From contig JAKOUY010000039.1 in assembly GCA_029782355.1 (NCBI GenBank), positions 1 through 48,050 of the forward strand: 48,050 nucleotides of DNA. The letters run 5' to 3'. Made by a program: the position numbers and the translations under genes. The DNA comes from Actinomycetes bacterium (GTDB lineage: Bacteria; Actinomycetota; Acidimicrobiia; Acidimicrobiales; Ilumatobacteraceae). Within the stretch, counting starts at the first letter, position 1. The number at the start of each line of letters is the position of its first letter. Positions 10,094-18,495 of the stretch are shown here, piece after piece. The notes under the pieces are model-generated. The model was not told the origin of the DNA, made no database searches, and saw only the letters and a list, made by a program, of their open reading frames with translations.

Positions 10094-11563
10094 GTGACCC
10101 CCTGGTTCGAGGCCCCGACCTGGCGCCAGAGCATCGGCGGACCATGGAAGGTGATGGTGCCGGGCGCCGCCGGCGTGATCGCCTACCTCGGACTCCTCGT
10201 CTGGGCGATGAACCACTGGCGCTACACCACCTGGGTGGTGCTGCTGCTCTTCCCGACCCTGGCAATCTCGGGCATCCTCATCCTCCGCTGGGCAACGGCC
10301 CGGGACGACGACCCGATGATGGGCGTGCTCGGTCTGGCCCTGGTGGTCAAGCTGGCGGCGGCCTGGGTGCGCTTCTACGTCTCGTTCGAGCTGTACGGAT
10401 CGGGGGACTCGCTCCAGTACCACCTCGATGCGGTCGCCCGAGCCGATCGGTTCTTCGCCCATCACGTGTCGTTGATCGACCTGGTCACGCCGCGCGCCGG
10501 CACCGCGTCGATCACCGATCTGACCGCCATGCTCTACACCGTCATCGGGCCGGCCCGCCTCGGTGGATTCCTGGTGTTCTCGTTCATCGGCTTCTGGGGG
10601 CTGTTCTTCTTCTCCCGAGCCTTGCGCACCGGCCTGCCCGAGGCCGATCACGTCACCTATGCCCGGCTGCTGTTCTTCCTGCCGTCGCTGGTCTTCTGGC
10701 CCTCGTCGATCGGCAAGGAAGCGATCATGATGTTCGGGATCGGCCTGGCCTCGCTGGGAGCGGCGCGCATCACTCGGCGAATCCCGCAGGGCTGGCTGAT
10801 CCTGGTGGCCGGGCTGGCGGTCGGCGGGCTGGTCCGCCCGCACGTATCCGCCGTCATCCTCGTCAGCGTGACCATCGCCGTGCTGTTCCGGCGACCGATG
10901 GACGAGCGCCGCGGGTTCGGCGCGGCCGGCCGGTTCGGCGGGGTGATGATCCTCATGGTCGGGCTGGCCTTCATGTTCGGTCAGACCGCCAAGTACCTCG
11001 TCCCCGGGTCGACCAAGAACGATGTCGCCGTGGTCGGGCAGGTGTTCGACAAGGCCACCGCCGGAACGGCAGGCGGCGGCTCGGTCATCGACCGACCCCT
11101 GCCCAACAACCCGCTGCAGTATCCCGGGGCGGCGTTCACCGTGCTGTTCCGCCCGACGATCCTCGAGGCGCGCAACCCCCAGAACCTGGCCGCCGCCGCC
11201 GAGACCACGGTGCTGCTCGCCATCCTCGTGGCCCGGTGGCGGCGGCTCAAGCAGCTGCCCAAGCTGGCCATGCGCCGGACCTATGTGCTGTTCGCCACGG
11301 TGTACACCGGCGTGTTCTGCTTCGCCTGGTCGGCGTTCGCCAACCTCGGAGCCCTGGCCCGCCAGCGGGTCCAGGTGTGGCCGCTGATGCTGACCCTGTT
11401 CTGCCTGCCCGAGGTGATCGACGAGGTCAGGGCCCGACCGTCGGCCGACCGGCGCCGGCGTCCAGCCACGCCTCCAACATCAGCAGCGGCCACAGCCGAT
11501 GTTCGTGATTCCGTCGACCCGACCGGTGGTCGGCCCACGTGGTCCGCACCGACTCGGCGCTGA
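10094..11563 (+). CDS. Multi-pass membrane protein, possible polysaccharide polymerase
   Basis: A 489-residue protein with about nine or ten hydrophobic segments, the first at residues 22-42 and 51-72. A loop with YGSGDSLQYH near 98-107 and the FLPSLVFWPSSIGKEA stretch near 195-210 resemble membrane proteins of exopolysaccharide loci (EpsG/Wzy-like), but I cannot assign a family firmly. RQRVQVWPLML near 420 would be the last natural membrane segment. Residues from about 445 on are low-complexity and overlap the 3' end of asnB on the other strand by 137 bp. Position straight after the chain-length kinase supports a polymerase or glycosyltransferase role. Start GTG 10094, one base after the previous stop. 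Confidence 0.6.
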   Translation: MTPWFEAPTWRQSIGGPWKVMVPGAAGVIAYLGLLVWAMNHWRYTTWVVLLLFPTLAISGILILRWATARDDDPMMGVLGLALVVKLAAAWVRFYVSFELYGSGDSLQYHLDAVARADRFFAHHVSLIDLVTPRAGTASITDLTAMLYTVIGPARLGGFLVFSFIGFWGLFFFSRALRTGLPEADHVTYARLLFFLPSLVFWPSSIGKEAIMMFGIGLASLGAARITRRIPQGWLILVAGLAVGGLVRPHVSAVILVSVTIAVLFRRPMDERRGFGAAGRFGGVMILMVGLAFMFGQTAKYLVPGSTKNDVAVVGQVFDKATAGTAGGGSVIDRPLPNNPLQYPGAAFTVLFRPTILEARNPQNLAAAAETTVLLAILVARWRRLKQLPKLAMRRTYVLFATVYTGVFCFAWSAFANLGALARQRVQVWPLMLTLFCLPEVIDEVRARPSADRRRRPATPPTSAAATADVRDSVDPTGGRPTWSAPTRR

Positions 11564-13343
11564 CCCAGCCACGGCGCACCGCCTCGGACCCGGCCACCAG
11601 CTCGTCGGCCCACGGGCGCAGGCCAGCGCGCAACCACTGGGCCAGGGGAGGGTCGAACCCGTGCTTGGCCCGGTGGACCACGTCGGCCGGCAGGACGTCC
11701 GCGGCGACGCGGCGCAACGGCAGCTTGCCGACCCCTCCCTTGGCCAGCGAGTCCGCGGGCAGGCTCCAGGCGATGTCCATGACCCGCGGATCCAGCATCG
11801 GGACGCGCACCTCCAGCGAGGACGCCATGCTGGCCCGGTCGACCTTGACCATCATCTGATCCGGCACCACCGAGGCCAGGTCGGTTCGCAGGACGGCGTC
11901 GAGGTCGTCGTCGGGGACCCCGCTGGACGGCGGGTGGGGGATGCTGCCGAGGTCGGCCTCTGCCCACAACCCGGCCAGTGCCGCCCAGGCGCTCTGCCCA
12001 CCGTGCAGGACGTGACCGGCCTTGCGAATCTTGTCGACCAGGTTCGGGGAGCGCAGCGCCGTGTGCGGGACCCGGCCGGCGACCCGCCCGAGCGGCTCGA
12101 GCAGCGCACCGGGCGCATGCCGGGCAGCACCACTCAGCGCCCGACGCAGTGGCGCGGGCCACGACGCCGATCGCCGGGCCAGGCCGAGTCCGAAGACGTG
12201 GCGGTTGTACCCGGCGAACAACTCGTCGCCGCCGTCCCCGCTGAGGCACACCGTCACGTGGCCACGCACCGCTCGGCACATCATCGCCGTGGGCAGCATC
12301 GACGGATCACCGAACGGTTCGTCCCAGATCGTCGGCATCGACCGGACCAGCTCGAAGGCCTCGGCGCGGCCCAGCTCGAGGGTTTCGTGGTCGGTCCCGA
12401 GCGCAGATGCCACCCGTTGGGCAACGATCCCCTCGTCGGCTTCCAACTCCGGCATGGTCACGGTGAAGGTCCGCAGCCGGGCGGCGCCAAGTGCTTCCTG
12501 GGCAAAGGCGGCGACCAACCCGGAATCGATGCCCCCGGAGAGGAACGCGCCGAGCGGCACGTCACTGATCAGCCGTTGGCGCACCGCCTCGCGGAGATCC
12601 GTCGACAACCGTGCGACCGCCCCGCCCGGATCGTTCCCCCGACTTCCTCGAGCCCGGGCGATCTCCGCATCGAGATCCCACCACAGCGATTGGCGCGGCG
12701 CCCCCTCGGCGTCGATCGTCAGCAACCCACCGGGCGGTAGCTGGAAGACGTCTCGGTAGATGGTGAACGGGTGGGGGATGAACGACCACCGCAACAACGC
12801 AGCCACCGACTGCTCGTCGATGTCCAGCGTGCCAGGCACCGCCACCCGCACGCCGCGCAGCTCGCTGGCGAAGTACACCGTCCGCGCCCGCCGGCACCAG
12901 TACAGGGGCTTCTCCCCACAGCGGTCCCGTGCCAGGTGCAGGCAGTCGGCGGCGGTGTCGTAGGCCGCCACGGCGAACATTCCGTTGCACCGACGCAACG
13001 CCTCGACCAGGCCCCAGGCGTCGATCGCCTCGACCAGGGTCTCGGTGTCGCTGGTGCCCCGGAAGGTGATGCCCGACCTCGCCAGCTCGGCGCGCAGTTC
13101 GAGGTGGTTGTAGATCTCTCCGTTGAACACCACCACCCAGCGAGCCGAGGCCGACCGCATCGGCTGGCGGCCGGTGGGCGATAGGTCGATCACCGCCAGG
13201 CGTCGCTGAGCCAACCCGACGTGCCCGGCAGCCCACGATCCATGCCCGTCCGGTCCGCGGTGGCGCAAGGTCTCGGCCATGGCCGCGGCCAGATGCTCCC
13301 GATCCGGGCCAGCGGGTCCGAACAGCCCGGCGATGCCACACAC
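11427..13343 (-). CDS. asnB: Asparagine synthase (glutamine-hydrolysing) family protein
   Basis: A 638-residue class II amidotransferase. GTG 13343 is chosen because it places the catalytic N-terminal Cys at position 2 (VCGIAGLFG); the frame is open 14 codons further upstream but that would bury the Cys. The glutaminase domain shows RHRGPDG, RLAVIDLSPTGRQPM and VVFNGEIYN. The synthetase domain has the PPi motif LSGGIDSG and CLSGDGGDELFAGY. Family members make asparagine, but homologues in surface-sugar clusters often amidate uronic acids, and lasso-peptide clusters use a variant as lactam synthetase; the intact glutaminase site favours an ammonia-transferring amidotransferase. A TACCGT box lies 8 nt before the start. 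The 3' end overlaps the convergent membrane gene. Confidence 0.85.
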   Translation of the reverse strand: MCGIAGLFGPAGPDREHLAAAMAETLRHRGPDGHGSWAAGHVGLAQRRLAVIDLSPTGRQPMRSASARWVVVFNGEIYNHLELRAELARSGITFRGTSDTETLVEAIDAWGLVEALRRCNGMFAVAAYDTAADCLHLARDRCGEKPLYWCRRARTVYFASELRGVRVAVPGTLDIDEQSVAALLRWSFIPHPFTIYRDVFQLPPGGLLTIDAEGAPRQSLWWDLDAEIARARGSRGNDPGGAVARLSTDLREAVRQRLISDVPLGAFLSGGIDSGLVAAFAQEALGAARLRTFTVTMPELEADEGIVAQRVASALGTDHETLELGRAEAFELVRSMPTIWDEPFGDPSMLPTAMMCRAVRGHVTVCLSGDGGDELFAGYNRHVFGLGLARRSASWPAPLRRALSGAARHAPGALLEPLGRVAGRVPHTALRSPNLVDKIRKAGHVLHGGQSAWAALAGLWAEADLGSIPHPPSSGVPDDDLDAVLRTDLASVVPDQMMVKVDRASMASSLEVRVPMLDPRVMDIAWSLPADSLAKGGVGKLPLRRVAADVLPADVVHRAKHGFDPPLAQWLRAGLRPWADELVAGSEAVRRGWVSAESVRTTWADHRSGRRNHEHRLWPLLMLEAWLDAGAGRPTVGP

Positions 13344-13351
13344 CGGGCGCA

Positions 13352-13357
13352 ACGGTA
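13352..13357 (-). promoter_or_regulatory. Probable -10 box (asnB)
   Basis: Minus-strand TACCGT ends 8 nt before GTG 13343, fitting a leaderless or near-leaderless transcript and supporting that start over the upstream one. Confidence 0.4.
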
Positions 13358-13404
13358 CCGGGCGGGCCGAACCCCTCGGCACCACTCAGTAGCGTGAGTG
13401 GCCG

Positions 13405-14466
13405 ATGGCGGCGCGGCGGATCTTGGTGGTGGTCACCTCCACCGCCCGGCGCGGCGCCGAGATCGAAGGAGTCGCCCTGGCGGATTGGTGGGCAGCGCAC
13501 GGGATCGAGGCGCAGGCGGTCGCCCTGGCCGCCAGCTCCGGCGATCACCCGCTCCCGATCGACACGCTGGGTCCCGGGCCACGGCGGCCGACCACCTTGG
13601 CCGCGCTGCGACGGCGGGCCGCTGGTGTCGACCTGGTGCTCGCCTACGGATCGGCCACCCTGCCCGCATGCAGCCTGGCCCTCGGCCGAGCGGTCCCGTG
13701 GGTCTACCGGAGCATCGGCGATCCGGCGGCGTGGTGTGGTGGTCGGGTGCGCCGGTGGCGAACCACCGCCCTCCTGCGGCGCAGCCGCGGCGTGGTCGCC
13801 CTCTGGCCCGGCGGGTCGGAAGCCGTCGGGCGGCTCTACCGGATGCCGGCCGAGCAACGGTGGGTGATCCCCAACGCCCGCGACCATGCCCGCTTCTCGC
13901 GTGTGACCGGTGCCGAGCGGACTGCGGCGCGCGCCCAGCTGGGCGTCGCTGCCGATGCCCCGGTGGTCGCCTACCTGGGATCGCTCAGCGACGACAAGCG
14001 CCCGCTGCTGACCGTGGACGCGGTGGCCGCGTCGCCTGGCGTTCATCTGCTGGTGGCCGGCGAGGGCCCGCTGCTCGCCGAGGTCGCCGTTGCCGCGGCA
14101 CGGGTCCCCGATGGCCGGGTCCATGTGCTGGGCGAGCTGACCGACGTTCGGTCGGTGTACGCCGCCGCGGACGCGGTCGTGCTGACCAGCCGGACCGAGG
14201 GGATGCCCGGTGTGCTCATCGAAGCGGCGATGAGCGGGCTCCCGGTCGTGGCCGCCGACGTCGGGGCGATCGGCTGGATGTTCGACCAAGGTCTGCGCGG
14301 TGAGCTCGTCCCGCCAGGGGCCGCCCCGGCAGACATCGCCCGGTCGATCGAGCGAGTCCTGACCGACCGACCGAGCCCCATCGGTGTCCCGTTCGGCTGG
14401 GACACCGTCGGTCCGCAGTGGACTCAGGTGGTCGACGAGGTGCTCTCGCCCGCCCGGCGGGCCTGA
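13405..14466 (+). CDS. Family 4 glycosyltransferase
   Basis: A 353-residue GT-B enzyme. The C-terminal half has the GT4 pattern: a new Rossmann start VVAYLGSLSDDKRPLLTVDAV near residue 190, VHLLVAGEGPLLAEV, and the donor-site TSRTEGMPGVLIEAAMSGLPVV near 265 (E-x7-E, here EGMPGVLIE). The N-terminal acceptor domain is weakly conserved, as usual. ATG 13405 is used; TAGCGT (13390-13395) is a possible -10 box. It is divergent from asnB. Its 3' end overlaps the convergent epimerase gene by 43 bp. The sugar transferred is unknown. Confidence 0.85.
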   Translation: MAARRILVVVTSTARRGAEIEGVALADWWAAHGIEAQAVALAASSGDHPLPIDTLGPGPRRPTTLAALRRRAAGVDLVLAYGSATLPACSLALGRAVPWVYRSIGDPAAWCGGRVRRWRTTALLRRSRGVVALWPGGSEAVGRLYRMPAEQRWVIPNARDHARFSRVTGAERTAARAQLGVAADAPVVAYLGSLSDDKRPLLTVDAVAASPGVHLLVAGEGPLLAEVAVAAARVPDGRVHVLGELTDVRSVYAAADAVVLTSRTEGMPGVLIEAAMSGLPVVAADVGAIGWMFDQGLRGELVPPGAAPADIARSIERVLTDRPSPIGVPFGWDTVGPQWTQVVDEVLSPARRA

Positions 14467-15392
14467 TGCCAGGCCACCTGGCGGGACAGGCCGTGGGCCA
14501 GCGGTGTCTCGGGTGTCCAGCCGAGGATGCGCTGCGCCGCTGACGAGTCCCCACCAGTGCGGGCCACGTCGCCGGCCTGGACCGGATGGTGACGGACCTC
14601 GACGGGTGCGCCGACCAGCTGCTCGACCGCCTCGACCACCTCGTTGAGCGAGGTTGTCGCGCCACCGCTCACGTTGAACACGGCGAACCCGTCGAGCTCG
14701 CCTGCGGCCGCGGCACGCGTCGCCCGGACCACGTCGTCGACGTACGTGAAGTCACGTACCTGGGTGCCGTCACCGAACATGTCGAACGGGTGGCGGTCGA
14801 GCGCCGCCTCGATGATCCGGTGCGTGGCCATGTCTGGCCGCTGGCGCGGTCCGTAGACCGTGAAGTAGCGCAACGCCACCGATGCCAACCCGAAGTTCTC
14901 GGCATACGCCGCGCCGAGGTGCTCGCACGCCAGCTTGGTGACCCCGTACGGGCTGCGCGGGTGCACCGGGGCCCGCTCGTCGACGCGGTCGGCCAGCAGC
15001 GTGCCGTACACGGACGACGACGACGCCATGACCACCCGGCCACAGCGAGCCGCGCGGGCCGCCTCGAGGATCCGCTGGGTGACGACCACGTTGTGCACGG
15101 CGTAGTAGCCGAAGCCGTCGGCCCACGAGCCGCGCACGCCCGGCTGGCCGGCCAGGTGGTACACGACGTCAGCGCCGTCCAGCAACGGCTCGAGCGCGGC
15201 AACGGACAGATCGACCACATGGGACACGACACCCGCCGCGCCTCGCACTGCCTGCCAGTTGCGTGCCTTCACGGCTGGGTCGTAGTAGTCGGTGAGCGCA
15301 TCGATGGCCACCACCTCGTACCCGTCAGCGACCAACGACTCGCACAGCGTCGACCCGATGAACCCGGCCGCCCCGGTGACCACGGCACGCAC
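14424..15392 (-). CDS. NAD-dependent nucleotide-sugar epimerase/dehydratase
   Basis: A 322-residue extended short-chain dehydrogenase. The N-terminus has the NAD-binding VVTGAAGFIGSTLCESL, followed by DALTDYYDP, the SSSVYG serine motif and the catalytic SPYGVTK (YxxxK). The YFTVYGPRQRPDMA stretch resembles UDP-glucuronate or UDP-glucose 4-epimerases, so a UDP-GlcA/GalA epimerase fits, in keeping with ugd at 29362. GTG 15392 sits 7 nt after a TACGAT box, so I prefer it to the longer start at 15425. The gene lies just after the ABC exporter gene in the same direction. Confidence 0.85.
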   Translation of the reverse strand: MRAVVTGAAGFIGSTLCESLVADGYEVVAIDALTDYYDPAVKARNWQAVRGAAGVVSHVVDLSVAALEPLLDGADVVYHLAGQPGVRGSWADGFGYYAVHNVVVTQRILEAARAARCGRVVMASSSSVYGTLLADRVDERAPVHPRSPYGVTKLACEHLGAAYAENFGLASVALRYFTVYGPRQRPDMATHRIIEAALDRHPFDMFGDGTQVRDFTYVDDVVRATRAAAAGELDGFAVFNVSGGATTSLNEVVEAVEQLVGAPVEVRHHPVQAGDVARTGGDSSAAQRILGWTPETPLAHGLSRQVAWHQARRAGESTSSTT

Positions 15393-15399
15393 CCCGCCG

Positions 15400-15405
15400 A
15401 TCGTA
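15400..15405 (-). promoter_or_regulatory. Probable -10 box (epimerase)
   Basis: Minus-strand TACGAT followed by 7 nt and GTG 15392; typical of the leaderless pattern in this window. Confidence 0.5.
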
Positions 15406-15421
15406 GACCGGTGGGCCGGCG

Positions 15422-17194
15422 TCACGTCTCCTTGGCGATGCCCGAGAGCTCCAGCGACTCGCGGTAGAACTGATTGTTCGCCGCCAGGCGCTGGGGCGTG
15501 TCGAAGCCCTTGACCACGCCGTGCTGGATCACCATGATCCGGTCACAGATCTCCAGCGTCGACAGCCGATGGGCGATGATCACCACGGTCACCCGGCCGC
15601 GCAGCTCGGCCAGCGCGTCCCGGATCAGCGCCTCGGAGTGGACGTCGAGCGAGGCGGTCGGCTCGTCCATGATCAGCAGGCGCGGATGACCGGCCAGCGC
15701 CCGGGCGATCGAGACCCGCTGGCGCTGCCCACCCGACAGGGACGACCCCCGTTGGGCAACCGGAGTGTGGATCCCGCCCGGGCGGGACTCGATCTCCTCG
15801 CCCAGGTTCGCCGCCGACAGGGCGGCGCGCACGTCGTCGTCGGAGATCCCCGAGCGCAGGAAGCGCACGCACTCGGCCACGGTCGTGCCCAACAGCACCG
15901 GGTCCTGCGGGACGAACGAGCTGAGCGCCGTCCACGATGCCCGGCTGATGTCCGACAGGTTCGTCCCGTCGATCAGCACGCTGCCCTGGTCCGGGTCCCG
16001 GAGTCCGAGCAACAGCTGGACCAATGTGCTCTTCCCGCTCCCCGACGGCCCGATGATGCCGACGATCTCCCCGGCACGCATGTCGAAGGAGACGTCGTGG
16101 AGCACCGGCCGGTCCGGCTCGTAGCCGAAGCTGACGTCATCGAAGCGGATCGACTGGAACCCGTCGATGCTCCGACCGGTGCTGGGAACGGCCTGCGACT
16201 CGAGGTCGGTCACCGCACCGTCCAACACGTCGATGGCGGGCAGTGAACCGTTGACCAACGCCGAGGAGACCTGCAGCGACTGGCCGTAGCTCAGGCAGCG
16301 CATCATCACCAGCAGCACGGCGGCGATGTCGTCGAGCGCACCGGCGCTGGCGAAGGTGGCCAGCCCGAGCGCGGTGACCAACGCCCCGTACGCCAACATC
16401 ACGTACGTCGGGCTCATCAGCCCGCCCAGTCGTTGGGCGCGCAACGCCGGGCGGCTGACCCGTTCGATCGACCCGTCGAAGACCGCGGTGAACTGTTGGC
16501 CGACCCCGAAAGCCTGCATCTCCAAACCCATCGAGCCCAGCTCGGCACACTCGCCGGCGAACCCCAGCTGGGCCACGGCGGCTCGGTGGGAGACCCGGCG
16601 GATCCGCTTGCGCAGCGGGGCGAGCACCGAGCTGAGCGCCGACAGTGCGATGAGCACGACCACGGTGGCGATCGGGTTCATCGCCAGCGAGACCAGCAGC
16701 AAGGCCATCAGGTTCAGCCCGTACGACCGCCATGCGGCGTACCCGGCCACGAGCGTCGACGAGCTGGCGGCGACGCCGGACATCAGCTCCTGCAACCGGC
16801 CGGCCGGCATGCGCTGCAACGTCGGCCAGCCAGCGCGGACGTAGGCCTCCGCCAGACGGTGGCGTTGCTCGGTGACCACCCGGACCGCCAGACGGGACTG
16901 CACCCACAGGCCGTAGACCGTCAAGGCGTACCGTGCCGCAAGGATCCCCACGGCGACCAGCACCGCCTGCAGCACCGTGGTGTGGACCCCGGGCGCCAGG
17001 GCGAAGACCTCCTTGCGTTTGGTCACCGCCAGCGCCGTCTTGCTGATGATCACCAGCACACCGGCCTCGGCGATGCCACCGAGGAACGCCGTGGCGACGA
17101 CCACGCGCAAGGATCCCTGCTTGTCGCCGACGAGGCGCTCGATGGCAGCCCGGACCTCGCGGCGCGACGCCGTGGAGGGCAGCAGGCGGGGCAC
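15422..17194 (-). CDS. ABC transporter, fused membrane and ATPase domains (MsbA-like)
   Basis: A 590-residue half-transporter that would act as a dimer at the inner membrane. Residues about 30-320 hold six hydrophobic segments (e.g. VVVATAFLGGIAEAGVLVII). The ATPase domain has Walker A GPSGSGKST near 381, Q-loop FVPQDP, signature SLSGGQRQRV near 484, Walker B LLIMDEPTAS near 507 and the H-loop IIAHRL. This layout exports lipid-linked glycans, lipids or peptides. Its start codon lies only 48 bp from the divergent HprK-like gene of the PqqD cassette, suggesting shared regulation. It could export the glycan or a modified peptide; the sequence does not decide. Confidence 0.85.
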   Translation of the reverse strand: MPRLLPSTASRREVRAAIERLVGDKQGSLRVVVATAFLGGIAEAGVLVIISKTALAVTKRKEVFALAPGVHTTVLQAVLVAVGILAARYALTVYGLWVQSRLAVRVVTEQRHRLAEAYVRAGWPTLQRMPAGRLQELMSGVAASSSTLVAGYAAWRSYGLNLMALLLVSLAMNPIATVVVLIALSALSSVLAPLRKRIRRVSHRAAVAQLGFAGECAELGSMGLEMQAFGVGQQFTAVFDGSIERVSRPALRAQRLGGLMSPTYVMLAYGALVTALGLATFASAGALDDIAAVLLVMMRCLSYGQSLQVSSALVNGSLPAIDVLDGAVTDLESQAVPSTGRSIDGFQSIRFDDVSFGYEPDRPVLHDVSFDMRAGEIVGIIGPSGSGKSTLVQLLLGLRDPDQGSVLIDGTNLSDISRASWTALSSFVPQDPVLLGTTVAECVRFLRSGISDDDVRAALSAANLGEEIESRPGGIHTPVAQRGSSLSGGQRQRVSIARALAGHPRLLIMDEPTASLDVHSEALIRDALAELRGRVTVVIIAHRLSTLEICDRIMVIQHGVVKGFDTPQRLAANNQFYRESLELSGIAKET

Positions 17195-17200
17195 GCCGCA

Positions 17201-17206
17201 AGGTTA
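17201..17206 (-). promoter_or_regulatory. Probable -10 box (ABC transporter)
   Basis: Minus-strand TAACCT, 6 nt before GTG 17194. Together with TAGCAT at 17230-17235 it forms a compact divergent promoter pair in a 48-bp gap. Confidence 0.45.
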
Positions 17207-17229
17207 CGGCCGGCAACGGCAGATGCCAG

Positions 17230-17235
17230 TAGCAT
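17230..17235 (+). promoter_or_regulatory. Probable -10 box (PqqD cassette)
   Basis: TAGCAT followed by 7 nt and GTG 17243. It would drive the HprK-like, PqqD and downstream genes as one leaderless transcript. The identical hexamer occurs at 24697-24702 (minus) and 24735-24740. Confidence 0.5.
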
Positions 17236-17242
17236 CCTCCCG

Positions 17243-18022
17243 GTGATCGGCGGGCACCGAGGCCTCGGACCGTCTGCGCTCGACACCGTCGGCGTGGTGG
17301 ACGTCGGTGACTCGATCGTCCGGATCCGCAGCAACCGCCCGTCGTTCTTCCTCGACCATCTCCCCGTTCGGGTGGACGGCGACCCGACTCAGCCCGCCCG
17401 GCGCACCATCGACGTCGTGGCCGCCGAGCGACCCTGGCCACACTGGTCGCTCTGGATCGACGAGGTCCGACGCTCGGGCACCGAGGGCGACGGAACCGTT
17501 GCGGCGCGGGTGATCGCCGAGCTTCAGGCCGCGGCCGCCGAGCTCGCTGGCCTCGGCGTGGACGGAGATTGCCTCGCCGACGGATCGGCGGGCTACGCCA
17601 TCGTCGGTTCTCGGTTCGGCGGCCGTCCGTCGCTGAGCTCGGCATTGGTCGCCACCGGTTGGACCACCGTGTCGAGTGGCGTGATCGCTCTGACAGGTGA
17701 ACGCCGAGCGCTCCGGCTGGGAGCGACGGGGACGGCCGGCGAGGCCCCGGCAGGTCCGTCGTCGGTCGACATCGTCGGCGTCGCCATCCATGCCATCGGC
17801 GCACCCAACGAGACCACGGTGGAACGCCTCTCCCAGGGTGCGGCCATGATCGAACTGTGCCGCGCCGCCACCGATGCGGGCCGCCCGTTGACCGAGCAGG
17901 GGTTCGACCGCTTGGCTCGCCTCGCCAGCGCCGTGCCGACCTGGCAGGTCACGATGGAGAGCATGGATGCCGAGCACGCCGCCACCTTGCTCCGGGTCAG
18001 GTCAGGGGGTCGCGAGCCGTGA
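17243..18022 (+). CDS. HprK-like protein with a degenerate P-loop
   Basis: A 259-residue cytoplasmic protein. In layout it recalls HPr-kinase-related proteins that accompany PqqD genes: an N-terminal beta-rich region (about 15-75), then a segment at 117-150 that lines up with the kinase core. There GSRFGGRPS (122-130) stands where Walker A GxSGxGKST is expected and VSSGVIAL (143-150) where VSDDVVAL is expected. The catalytic Lys and the acidic pair are therefore missing, so I infer a pseudokinase or a scaffold. This family link is my reading and needs a profile search. GTG 17243 is set by the -10 box. It overlaps the PqqD start (GTGA), so the two are coupled. Confidence 0.5.
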   Translation: MIGGHRGLGPSALDTVGVVDVGDSIVRIRSNRPSFFLDHLPVRVDGDPTQPARRTIDVVAAERPWPHWSLWIDEVRRSGTEGDGTVAARVIAELQAAAAELAGLGVDGDCLADGSAGYAIVGSRFGGRPSLSSALVATGWTTVSSGVIALTGERRALRLGATGTAGEAPAGPSSVDIVGVAIHAIGAPNETTVERLSQGAAMIELCRAATDAGRPLTEQGFDRLARLASAVPTWQVTMESMDAEHAATLLRVRSGGREP

Positions 18023-18348
18023 CGTCGATCCCGCGCCCGGCGCCCGGGGTGCTCGTGGCCGAGTTCACCGACGATGGGTACGAGCTGGTCGTCCATCGCA
18101 CCGGGGAGCGTTCGACCTTTCTGCTCGCCGGCACGGCAGCGGCGCTGTGGCTGATGATCGACGGCACGAACACCACCGAGCAGATCGTCGCCGATCTGGC
18201 AGAGGCGTACGGCACCGACCCTGGCTCGATCTCGGCGGACGTCGCCGAGGCGCTCGACGTGCTGGACCACTGCGGCCTCGTGGCCGCCGACATCCCGAAG
18301 CCTGCTGCCGACGATCTCGTCCTCCTCCCACGACCGGCCGACCCTTGA
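18019..18348 (+). CDS. PqqD-family (RRE) peptide-binding chaperone
   Basis: A 109-residue protein with the PqqD fold: RPAPGVLVAEFTDDGYELVV, then STFLLAGTAAALWLMIDGTNTTE, QIVADLAEAYG, and a helix ending in VLDHCGLV. The LAGTAAALWxxIDG signature and the E-x-I-xxLxxxYG helix are characteristic. PqqD proteins are RiPP recognition elements that hold the leader of a precursor peptide for a modifying enzyme. Homologues also occur beside HprK-like genes in polysaccharide loci, where the partner is unknown. No precursor-like small gene is visible nearby. The GTG at 18019 overlaps the previous stop by four bases. C-terminal residues from about 90 are Pro/Asp-rich and probably disordered. Confidence 0.82.
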   Translation: MTSIPRPAPGVLVAEFTDDGYELVVHRTGERSTFLLAGTAAALWLMIDGTNTTEQIVADLAEAYGTDPGSISADVAEALDVLDHCGLVAADIPKPAADDLVLLPRPADP

Positions 18349-18495
18349 GGGTCGCGCATCAATCGCCCGGTCTGGGCGACCACCCTCGACATCGCCACCG
18401 GTCCCTGGCGCGTCGGACTGCGAGTCGACCGGCGGCAGCTGGCTGACCAGGTCATCGCCCACCTGGGCAATCGGGCCCGACGGTCGCTCGAGCTC

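Noticed and set aside
10144-11508. A second plus-strand frame inside the polymerase-like gene
   Set aside because: Arg/Gly/Pro-rich composition and no hydrophobic segments; the 10094 frame has clear membrane helices.
13344-13385. Upstream start for asnB
   Set aside because: It would place 14 residues before the catalytic Cys, which must be next to the initiator residue.
12562-14289. A 575-codon minus-strand open frame across asnB and the GT4 gene
   Set aside because: It overlaps two clear genes in other frames and has no recognisable domain.
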